NCBI RefSeq assembly: GCF_900142735.1
Contig: NZ_FRBY01000008.1
Location: 21,047 to 85,046 of the forward strand
Length of the DNA: 64,000 nucleotides
Origin: Flavobacterium saccharophilum
Lineage (GTDB): Bacteria; Bacteroidota; Bacteroidia; Flavobacteriales; Flavobacteriaceae
Direction: 5' to 3'
The first letter of the stretch is position 1, and each line of letters begins with the position of its first letter. The position numbers and the translations under genes are program-made. Below are positions 32,850 to 40,161 of this stretch, piece after piece. A model generated the notes under the pieces. It did no database searches. It was not told the DNA's origin and saw only the letters and a program-made list of their open reading frames with translations.

Positions 32850-32895
32850 ATTTTGACAATTCTTATGTTAAAACTGGATTTTAAAGTGTCAAAAT
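32850..32895. promoter_or_regulatory. Inverted repeat ATTTTGACA...TGTCAAAAT
   Basis: Two perfect 9-base arms (32850-32858 and 32887-32895) with a 28-base spacer lie just upstream of the Lrp gene in the divergent region. Position and symmetry suit an Lrp-type binding region. That is inference only. Confidence 0.4.
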
Positions 32896-32949
32896 TACAA
32901 AAAAAAGCATTTAAAATGTCTAGATATCAATAATCGTATGTAATGACTG

Positions 32950-32978
32950 TTATATTTACATCTTTATATATAGATTTG
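32950..32978 (+). promoter_or_regulatory. Promoter of the DUF1338 gene
   Basis: TAGATTTG at 32971-32978 is an exact TAnnTTTG match; TTA at 32950-32952 stands in for TTG with 18 bases between. The expected start is about 25 bases before the ATG at 33011. Confidence 0.5.
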
Positions 32979-33010
32979 TGTCATAATAACAGTATTTTAA
33001 CATAACCGAA

Positions 33011-33826
33011 ATGAATAAAGATCAATTACTTACGAAACTATGGGAGCAATATGCTGATATTACTCCATCTGCAAAAAAAATACATGAATTGTTAGAAGAC
33101 AGAGGTGAAGAAATTCAGAATGACCATATCGCAATTCGTACTTTCAATGATAAACGTGTTAATATTGCCGTTTTAGAAAAACCTTTTTTAAATGTTGGTT
33201 ATGAAGCAAGAGGAGAATATAATTTTGAGACTAAAAAATTATATGCTAAACATTATGAACATACTACTGATAAGAGCGCTCCAAGAATTTTTATTTCTGA
33301 ATTAGAATTAGAAAAGTGTTCAGCTGAATTGCAAGAAACAGTTCAAGATATCTTAAACAGTTGTGATCAAAATGTCTTCAACGATCCTGAATTGGTTTTA
33401 AGCGGTTCTGTTTGGAAAGGAAATTCACAAAAAATCTACAAATCATTATTAGAGGAATCTGAATATGCTGCCTGGATGTATGTTTACGGTTTTAGAGCCA
33501 ATCATTTTACTATAAATACTAATGCTTTAAAAGAGTTTAAAACGTTAGAAGAATTAAATAACTTTTTAGAAGCAAGCGGATGGAAACTCAATGCATCCGG
33601 AGGAAAAATTAAAGGTACACCAGAGCAATTGCTGGAACAATCAAGCACATTAGCAGATTTGTATGTGGTAGATTTTGAAGAAGGTGCTTTAGAAATTCCA
33701 TCTTGTTATTATGAATTTGCCCTACGTTATCCAATGGCAAACGGAGAATTATATCAGGGATTTGTGGCATCATCTGCCGATAAAATATTTGAGAGTACTG
33801 ATGTAAAGCTGCAGGAAACTAAATAA
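33011..33826 (+). CDS. DUF1338 protein, 2-oxoadipate dioxygenase/decarboxylase type (HglS family)
   Basis: A 271-residue DUF1338 protein. Known members (Pseudomonas putida HglS, plant FLO7) are Fe(II) enzymes that turn 2-oxoadipate into D-2-hydroxyglutarate and CO2 at the end of lysine breakdown. Active-site features fit: H39 and R43 in DHIAIRT, H165 in RANHFTIN, and a glutamate in SCYYEFALRY (about E235). It is the short form of the family, against about 450 residues for HglS. The next gene makes 2-aminoadipate, one transamination from 2-oxoadipate, and a YdiJ-type D-2-hydroxyglutarate dehydrogenase lies 9 kb downstream. This context strongly supports the assignment. Cytoplasmic; divergent from an Lrp regulator. 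Confidence 0.82.
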   Translation: MNKDQLLTKLWEQYADITPSAKKIHELLEDRGEEIQNDHIAIRTFNDKRVNIAVLEKPFLNVGYEARGEYNFETKKLYAKHYEHTTDKSAPRIFISELELEKCSAELQETVQDILNSCDQNVFNDPELVLSGSVWKGNSQKIYKSLLEESEYAAWMYVYGFRANHFTINTNALKEFKTLEELNNFLEASGWKLNASGGKIKGTPEQLLEQSSTLADLYVVDFEEGALEIPSCYYEFALRYPMANGELYQGFVASSADKIFESTDVKLQETK

Positions 33827-33857
33827 TAAAATCAAAATTTTATAAAAGAAATGGAAT

Positions 33858-33879
33858 ACTCAGAAAAGCTTTTCTGAGT
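33858..33879. other. Perfect 22-bp palindrome between DUF1338 and dehydrogenase genes
   Basis: ACTCAGAAAAGC-TTTTCTGAGT reads the same on both strands. As RNA it would form a hairpin, but no T-run follows, so a protein-binding site or a processing hairpin is as likely as termination. Confidence 0.5.
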
Positions 33880-33937
33880 GTAAAATAGTACCCTGCTTTT
33901 TTACAAATGCAGCATAACAAATTAATAAAAAGTCGAA

Positions 33938-35491
33938 ATGACAACAACAGAAATAGGATTCGGAATTAAAGAAGCTTTAGACCAATTGGGTATAAAGGAA
34001 ATTAACGAAGGAACTTCAACAGGAATAAACAATTTTTCAAACGGAGAAATTTTAGAGAGTTATTCTCCGGTCGATGGAGCATTAATTGGGAAAATTAAAA
34101 CTTCGACCGCCGCAGATTATGAAAAAGTAATGGAATCAGCGACAGCTGCTTTCAAACAATTCAGACTAATGCCAGCACCACAACGTGGAGAAATCGTGCG
34201 TCAGTTTGGTGAGAAATTGAGAAAAAACAAAGAAGCTTTAGGTAAACTGGTTTCTTATGAAATGGGAAAATCGTTGCAGGAAGGTTATGGTGAAGTTCAG
34301 GAAATGATCGACATCTGTGATTTTGCAGTTGGTCTTTCACGTCAGTTACACGGTTTGACAATGCACTCTGAGCGTCCTGGACATAGAATGTACGAACAAT
34401 ATCATTCTTTGGGAGTTGTTGGAATCATTTCGGCATTCAACTTTCCGGTAGCAGTTTGGGCGTGGAATACTGCTTTGGCCTGGATTTGCGGTGATGTTTG
34501 CGTTTGGAAACCTTCTGAAAAAACACCTCTTTGCGGAATTGCATGCCAAAATATTATTGCTGAAGTTATCAAAGAAAACAACCTTCCGGAAGGAATTTCT
34601 TGCTTAATCAATGGCGATTATAAAATAGGAGAATTATTGACAAGTGATAAACGTGTGCCGTTAATTTCAGCTACAGGTTCTACTCGTATGGGTAAAATTG
34701 TCGCGCAGGTAGTTGCTGGACGTTTAGGAAATTCATTATTAGAATTAGGTGGAAACAATGCCATTATTGTAACCCCGGATGCAGATATTAAGATGACTGT
34801 GATTGGTGCCGTTTTTGGTGCCGTGGGAACAGCCGGACAAAGATGTACTTCAACGCGTCGTCTGATCATTCACGAAAGTATTTATGATAAAGTTAAAGAT
34901 GCGATAGTTTCTGCTTACAAGCAACTTCGTATCGGAAACCCATTAGACGAAAAGAACCATGTAGGTCCGTTAATCGACAAGCATGCGGTTGAAATGTATA
35001 ATCAGGCGCTGGAAAAAGTAGTTGCTGAAGGAGGAAAAATTCTCGTTGAAGGCGGCGTACTTTCAGGAGAAGGTTACGAAAGTGGCTGTTACGTGAAACC
35101 TGCAATTGCTGAAGCTGATAATACCTTTGAGATTGTACAACACGAAACTTTTGCCCCTGTATTGTACTTATTAAAATATTCAGGAAGTGTTACAGACGCA
35201 ATTGAAATCCAAAATGGCGTAGGACAGGGATTATCATCTGCAATTATGACCAATAACTTAAGAGAAGCGGAACTATTCTTATCAGTTACAGGCTCTGATT
35301 GTGGTATTGCCAATGTAAATATAGGAACATCCGGTGCTGAAATTGGCGGTGCTTTTGGTGGAGAAAAAGAAACAGGCGGAGGAAGAGAGTCAGGCTCTGA
35401 CGCGTGGAAAGTTTACATGCGAAGACAAACGAATACAATCAACTACACTACGAGTTTGCCATTAGCACAAGGAATAAAATTTGATTTATAG
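33938..35491 (+). CDS. amaB: Alpha-aminoadipic semialdehyde (piperideine-6-carboxylate) dehydrogenase, antiquitin type
   Basis: A 517-residue NAD-dependent aldehyde dehydrogenase that matches human ALDH7A1 (antiquitin) along its length, for example PAPQRGEIVRQFGE, GEVQEMIDICDFAVGLSR, GGAFGGEKETGGGRESGSD and the end LPLAQGIKF. It oxidises 2-aminoadipate 6-semialdehyde, in equilibrium with piperideine-6-carboxylate, to 2-aminoadipate. The catalytic C303 (GQRCTSTRR) and general base E269 (LLELGGNN) are present, as are the substrate-binding Glu of GEVQE and the Arg just before the cysteine that recognise the aminoadipate end in antiquitin. It follows the DUF1338 gene by 111 bases and links lysine or hydroxylysine breakdown to that enzyme. 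Cytoplasmic. Confidence 0.94.
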   Translation: MTTTEIGFGIKEALDQLGIKEINEGTSTGINNFSNGEILESYSPVDGALIGKIKTSTAADYEKVMESATAAFKQFRLMPAPQRGEIVRQFGEKLRKNKEALGKLVSYEMGKSLQEGYGEVQEMIDICDFAVGLSRQLHGLTMHSERPGHRMYEQYHSLGVVGIISAFNFPVAVWAWNTALAWICGDVCVWKPSEKTPLCGIACQNIIAEVIKENNLPEGISCLINGDYKIGELLTSDKRVPLISATGSTRMGKIVAQVVAGRLGNSLLELGGNNAIIVTPDADIKMTVIGAVFGAVGTAGQRCTSTRRLIIHESIYDKVKDAIVSAYKQLRIGNPLDEKNHVGPLIDKHAVEMYNQALEKVVAEGGKILVEGGVLSGEGYESGCYVKPAIAEADNTFEIVQHETFAPVLYLLKYSGSVTDAIEIQNGVGQGLSSAIMTNNLREAELFLSVTGSDCGIANVNIGTSGAEIGGAFGGEKETGGGRESGSDAWKVYMRRQTNTINYTTSLPLAQGIKFDL

Positions 35492-35544
35492 ACCCCGGAA
35501 CAGGTCTGTAAAAAAAAATAGAATAAAGAGAACACCGTAGTTTA

Positions 35545-35576
35545 TTTGGTCAATGTTTTTTTCGGCATTGACCAGA
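35545..35576. other. Hairpin upstream of the SusC/SusD scar
   Basis: TGGTCAATG (35547-35555) pairs with CATTGACCA (35566-35574); the T-rich segment is in the loop rather than after the stem, so it is not a normal terminator. It may be a leader element of the lost SusC gene. Confidence 0.4.
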
Positions 35577-35648
35577 TAAATTGCCTGCATAAACTAAAAA
35601 ACAAAAAAAGAAAACAAGAAAAAAAATTAATCAAAACTATTAACCAAA

Positions 35649-35813
35649 ATGAAAAAACTATTAATCAGGAAACTAAATTTTATTCCTTTACTGTTATGCT
35701 TGTGGTTGCCAACCATCAACTTTGCACAAGCACAAAAAACAATTTCAGGAAAAGTCACGGATGAAAAAAATAACTTTTACCCAATTCACTTAACAGAACT
35801 ACAAACCAATTAG
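35649..35813 (+). pseudogene. SusC/SusD deletion scar (54 codons)
   Basis: A 54-codon frame begins as a SusC-type TonB receptor: signal peptide LLIRKLNFIPLLLCLWLPTI, then AQAQKTISGKVTDE, the first strand of the carboxypeptidase-regulatory domain that opens all SusC proteins. It then switches to NNFYPIHLTELQTN and stops. That tail looks like the end of a SusD protein, which typically closes with a YPIPxxELxxN pattern; compare EEYCPIPLKQINFSQ at the end of the intact SusD at 58908. An in-frame deletion removing most of susC and susD (about 4.5 kb) is the simplest explanation. A good terminator follows directly, as expected after susD, and glycosidase genes come next, as in an intact polysaccharide locus. 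Confidence 0.7.
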
Positions 35814-35834
35814 TAATGTAAATGATTTTAATTT

Positions 35835-35871
35835 AAAAAGAATAGCCTATATTTCTTGGGCTATTCTTTTT
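35835..35871 (+). terminator. Terminator after the SusC/SusD scar
   Basis: A 13-bp stem (AAAAAGAATAGCC at 35835-35847 and GGCTATTCTTTTT at 35859-35871), 21 bases after the scar's stop codon. Confidence 0.85.
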
Positions 35872-35939
35872 ATGTAAAAAAATCTTCCATAAGGAGAAGT
35901 AGAAATTGAAGTAAAAACACATCATAAAAACAAAATAAC

Positions 35940-37946
35940 ATGGGCAAAAAGAAAATACTTTTTATTCTTGCACCCTTTTTTGTACTGCAGTTTGGTTGGT
36001 CTCAAAAAAGTTTCCCAAACTTAGAATCCGCCAAAAACAGTATTAATTATAAAGGAAACCCAACAAATGCTACAGACAGAAAATCATTAGCTTTCTCAGA
36101 TAAAGGTGCGTGGTTTGCATTCGGATTTTTAGAATCATCAGAAGTTAAGGCAGGATTTTCAGGACCTTTTTTAATGACAGAACAAAACGGGGTTTGGTTA
36201 AGTCCTTCCTTTGTTGCTTTAGAATTAAAGGACGAAAATAAGCAGGAAGTCATCAATTGGAAAAGTGCATTAATTGATCAAAATAGTTACAATAGCCATT
36301 TAGAGCAACAATTTAAAAATGACAAAGTAGAAATAAACCAACAGTTGGTATTTTTATCCGGTCATTCAGCATTACAAAAAACAAGCATTACTAATAAATC
36401 AGGAAAAATGATAACCCTTTTTCCGTCTTATAATGGGAACATTTTTTTAGATGATTTACAATTGTCTCAAGAAGATAAAAAATTAAAAATCGTTTCTGTA
36501 AAAAGTACAGCGACAGGCTACATTCAGTTCTTAAATAGTAACCCTGAAATTGAAATCACCAAACAAGGATACAAAGCTCAGACAGAAAAACTGGTATTAA
36601 AACCAAATGAAACTAAAGAGATTGTAGTGGCTCAAACTTTTATTTTTGCTCAATATTCATGGAAAAATGAAAATGAAACCATTGCAAAAACAGTTTTCAA
36701 AACATTGCTTAACAAAACGCAAAAAGAAAAAGAAAGACATTTAGCAGAATTAATAGCCAATAAGAAAAGCATTTACAAAGATGCAGTGTATTCTGATTTG
36801 GTTGCAAAATTGGTTTTAACTTTACAAAACAACACCAGAATTGCTGCTGAAGGATTAAAGCACGGAGGCCTTTTTCCAAGTTACAATTACGAATGGTTTC
36901 ATGGTTTTTGGGCTTGGGACAGTTGGAAACATGCTGTTGCCGTAGCCAATTATGATTCGGAATTGGCAAAAAATCAAATGCGTGCCTTATTTGATTATCA
37001 GGAACCAAACGGATTCATTCCGGATTGTATCTACAGAAATAATCTTCTGGAAGAAAACAATTACCGAAACACGAAAGCACCGCTTGCTGCATGGGCAATC
37101 TGGAAAATTTATGAAAAAACGAAAGACGTTAATGTCATAAAAGAGTTTTATCCAAAATTAAAATTATATCACAATTGGTGGTATAAAGACCGTGATCATG
37201 ATCAGGATGGTCTATGTGAATTTGGTTCAACTGACGGAACTGTGATCGCTGCAAAATGGGAAAGTGGAATGGACAATGCCGTTCGTTTTGATGATAGTAA
37301 AATTCTGAAAAATGGAGAGAAAGCCTATTCATTAGATCAGGAAAGTGTAGATTTAAATTCGTTTCTATATGCTGAAAAGGACTATTTAAATAAAATGGCT
37401 GCCGTTTTAAAACTGACGGAAGAAGCTAAAAAATGGAAAGACGAAAGTGTAACGCTAAAAGCTAAAATTCAAAATCAGTTTTGGGATGGCGCAACGGGTT
37501 GGTTTTATGACACTACAATCGACGGAAAAACATTGATTAAAGCAATGGGATGCGAAGGATATTTACCAATTTGGGCTGAAGTTGCTACGGCCGAACAAGC
37601 TAAGGCTGCTAAAGTCAATATGTTAGATACAAACTCACTAAACACTTTTGTTCCTTTACCAACATTGGCCGCAAATCATCCTAAATTTAAGCCGGAAGGA
37701 GGCTACTGGAGAGGACCGGTTTGGCTTGATCAAAGTTATTTTGGAATCAACGGATTAGAAAAATACGGATACACAAGCGAAGCAAATGAATTAGCGCATA
37801 AACTGATTTACAATGCAGAAGGAGTTTTAGACAAAGGAACTTCAATTAGAGAAAATTATCAGCCGGTTACGGGAAAAGGATTAGAAGCCTACAGTTTCAG
37901 TTGGTCTGCCTCTCATTATTTAATGCTGCTTTTACAAGACAAATAG
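35940..37946 (+). CDS. GH63 family alpha-glucosidase (YgjK-like), exported
   Basis: A 668-residue glycosidase with a signal peptide (ILFILAPFFVLQFGWSQ). The N-terminal half (about 35-260) is beta-rich; the (alpha/alpha)6 barrel follows. The GH63 signature WFHGFWAWDSWKHAVAVANY is present (key residues D327 in WAWDSW as general acid; E638 in RENYQP as general base), as are GGLFPSYNYEW and GGYWRGPVWLDQ. The best known bacterial relative, E. coli YgjK, prefers alpha-linked glucose and binds Glc-alpha1,2-Gal. That disaccharide is also the glycan on collagen hydroxylysine, of interest because a hydroxylysine-type kinase/lyase lies two genes downstream. It follows the SusC/SusD scar and precedes a beta-galactosidase by 45 bases. 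Likely periplasmic. Confidence 0.85.
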   Translation: MGKKKILFILAPFFVLQFGWSQKSFPNLESAKNSINYKGNPTNATDRKSLAFSDKGAWFAFGFLESSEVKAGFSGPFLMTEQNGVWLSPSFVALELKDENKQEVINWKSALIDQNSYNSHLEQQFKNDKVEINQQLVFLSGHSALQKTSITNKSGKMITLFPSYNGNIFLDDLQLSQEDKKLKIVSVKSTATGYIQFLNSNPEIEITKQGYKAQTEKLVLKPNETKEIVVAQTFIFAQYSWKNENETIAKTVFKTLLNKTQKEKERHLAELIANKKSIYKDAVYSDLVAKLVLTLQNNTRIAAEGLKHGGLFPSYNYEWFHGFWAWDSWKHAVAVANYDSELAKNQMRALFDYQEPNGFIPDCIYRNNLLEENNYRNTKAPLAAWAIWKIYEKTKDVNVIKEFYPKLKLYHNWWYKDRDHDQDGLCEFGSTDGTVIAAKWESGMDNAVRFDDSKILKNGEKAYSLDQESVDLNSFLYAEKDYLNKMAAVLKLTEEAKKWKDESVTLKAKIQNQFWDGATGWFYDTTIDGKTLIKAMGCEGYLPIWAEVATAEQAKAAKVNMLDTNSLNTFVPLPTLAANHPKFKPEGGYWRGPVWLDQSYFGINGLEKYGYTSEANELAHKLIYNAEGVLDKGTSIRENYQPVTGKGLEAYSFSWSASHYLMLLLQDK

Positions 37947-37991
37947 TCAAACTAATTTCTAAATTTGATTAATACAACAATATTAAAAAGT

Positions 37992-40127
37992 ATGTTCAAC
38001 CAAAAAATATCGTTAACAAAAATAGTTTTAACAGGCTTGCTTATTGCAAATTGCAGTTCTACGCTTGTTTTTTCTCAAAGTAAAAAAACTACTGCTACGG
38101 AAAAGAAAGATCCACAGCGTTTTTTCCCGAAACAAGATTTAATGCAAATTGGGGTTTATTATTATCCGGAACAATGGCCAAGAGAGCAATGGGAACGTGA
38201 TTTAAAAAATATTAAAAAGTTTGGATTTGAATTCACGCATTTCGCTGAATTTGCCTGGACTTATATGGAACCTGAAAAGGGAAAGTATGATTTTAAATGG
38301 CTCGATGATGCTTTGGCTATAGCCGAAAAAGAAGGATTAAAAGTTATTCTTTGTACGCCTACGCCAACTCCTCCGGCATGGATGGGAGAGAAATATCCTG
38401 AAATCTATCTGGTTGATGCCAACGGTCGTCGCAGAGAACACGGAAATAGAGCCAACGTATCTATTACAAATGAAAAATACCGAGAATTTACCGATAAGAT
38501 TGTAGCCGAATTAGGGAAAAGATACGGTAAGAATAAAAATATTATGGGTTGGCAAATCGATAATGAACCCCTGGGAACTGCCGATTTTAGTCCTTCTGCC
38601 CGTAAAGCCTTTCAAACCTGGCTTAAAGCTAAATATGGAACAATAGAAAAGTTAAATACCGAATGGGTTGGGAATTTCTGGAGTACGAGATATAATAATT
38701 TCGAACAAATTGTTTTGCCAAATGCCGAAATGTATTCTGAAGATAAATTAAGCCCACATGCGGTTTTAGATTTCAAAAGATTTACTTCGGATGCACAAGG
38801 AGAATACTTAAACAGACAAGCAGAAATACTTCGAAAATACACAGATCCAAAACAATGGATTACAACAAATTTTACCAATGTAATTTATGATGCCGATCCA
38901 AGAAGTGCAGACAAAATGGACTTTATCACCTACACTATGTATCCGGTAAGCGGTCAAAATCCTTTGGGCGGAGATAGTTTTAGAATGGGTTCTCCAAGTA
39001 AAATTTCAGAAGCAAACGATTATTATAGATCGATAAGTGGTGTTACAGGTGTTATGGAATTGCAGCCGGGACAAGTAAATTGGGCCAGTATCAATCCACA
39101 ATTACTTCCGGGAACAGTTCATATGTGGCTTTCACAAGCTTTTGGTGGCGGTTGTTCTTTTACCTGTACGTATCGATACAGGCATCCGCTTGGAAGCAGC
39201 GAAATGTACCACGACGGAATAGTAGGAACAGATGGTGTTACGCTTTCTCAGGGAGGAAAAGAATTTGTACAATCGATTGAAGACATGAAAAAGCTTCGTA
39301 AAGAGTACGATCCGAAAGCAGTAATACCTCAGGAAATTGCAAAGAGAAAAACAGGTTTTTTATGGAGTCATGAAAATCTTTGGGATTTAGAAAATCAAAA
39401 ACAAACCAGATTTTGGAACACCTGGAAACATAGAAATACTTATACTGCCGCCGTTAAATCAACTGGTGCGCCAATGGATTTTATAACCGAAGGAGATAAT
39501 TTTGATGAGTATGCTTTTATTGTGGCACCGGCTTATCAGCTAGTAGATCAAAAACTGGTAGCGAAGTGGCAAAAATATGTTGAGAATGGAGGAAATTTAA
39601 TTCTATCCTGTCGCACAGGCCAGAAAGATAAAAACGGTCATTTCTTTGAAGCAAACTGGAACGCTCCAATTGTTCCGTTAATTGGTGCAGATGTTGACTT
39701 TTTTGATATGTTAGTTGCAGATGTAAACGGCACTATCAAAGCGGGAAATAACAGTTATAAATGGAATACCTGGGCAGATATATTGACTCCAAAAGCAGGA
39801 ACAGAAGTTTTAGCAACTTACGATGATCAGTTTTACAAAGATAAAGCGGCTGTTGTTAGCAGAAAGTTAGGAAAAGGAACCATTACCTATATTGGTGTCG
39901 AAAGTAATGATGGCGCCTTAGAAAGAGAAGTGGTTCGTACTGTTTACTCTCGTGCTAAAGTAGCCATTGAAGATTTGCCAAAAGGAGTTTTTATAGAATG
40001 GCGTGATGGTTTTTATGTGGGAGTAAATTATACAAATGAGCCTGTAAACTTATCAGTTCCTCAAGGAAGTAAGATATTGGTGGGACAAAATCCGCTACAG
40101 CCGGCACAAGCTATAATTTGGAAATAA
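37992..40127 (+). CDS. GH42 beta-galactosidase, exported
   Basis: A 711-residue GH42 enzyme with an N-terminal signal sequence (SLTKIVLTGLLIANCSSTLVFSQ). The catalytic acid/base is E192 in WQIDNEPLG and the nucleophile E356 in VMELQPGQVNW. Domain order is TIM barrel (about 50-415), trimerisation domain with a Rossmann-like fold (about 440-640) and a short C-terminal beta domain (KLGKGTITYIGVES onward). It removes beta-linked galactose. The open frame reaches a TTG at 37965, but ATG 37992 places the signal peptide correctly. GH42 enzymes are usually cytoplasmic, so export is noteworthy and fits action on a glycan in the periplasm. It is 34 bases from the kinase/lyase gene, so the two are probably co-transcribed. 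Confidence 0.92.
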   Translation: MFNQKISLTKIVLTGLLIANCSSTLVFSQSKKTTATEKKDPQRFFPKQDLMQIGVYYYPEQWPREQWERDLKNIKKFGFEFTHFAEFAWTYMEPEKGKYDFKWLDDALAIAEKEGLKVILCTPTPTPPAWMGEKYPEIYLVDANGRRREHGNRANVSITNEKYREFTDKIVAELGKRYGKNKNIMGWQIDNEPLGTADFSPSARKAFQTWLKAKYGTIEKLNTEWVGNFWSTRYNNFEQIVLPNAEMYSEDKLSPHAVLDFKRFTSDAQGEYLNRQAEILRKYTDPKQWITTNFTNVIYDADPRSADKMDFITYTMYPVSGQNPLGGDSFRMGSPSKISEANDYYRSISGVTGVMELQPGQVNWASINPQLLPGTVHMWLSQAFGGGCSFTCTYRYRHPLGSSEMYHDGIVGTDGVTLSQGGKEFVQSIEDMKKLRKEYDPKAVIPQEIAKRKTGFLWSHENLWDLENQKQTRFWNTWKHRNTYTAAVKSTGAPMDFITEGDNFDEYAFIVAPAYQLVDQKLVAKWQKYVENGGNLILSCRTGQKDKNGHFFEANWNAPIVPLIGADVDFFDMLVADVNGTIKAGNNSYKWNTWADILTPKAGTEVLATYDDQFYKDKAAVVSRKLGKGTITYIGVESNDGALEREVVRTVYSRAKVAIEDLPKGVFIEWRDGFYVGVNYTNEPVNLSVPQGSKILVGQNPLQPAQAIIWK

Positions 40128-40161
40128 AATAAAAAGACAAAAACAATTTAATATAATACCA

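Noticed and set aside
35546..35764. A 72-codon frame overlapping the SusC/SusD scar
   Set aside because: It is lysine/asparagine-rich with no family likeness, and it covers the scar in another frame. The scar frame has a proper SusC signal peptide.
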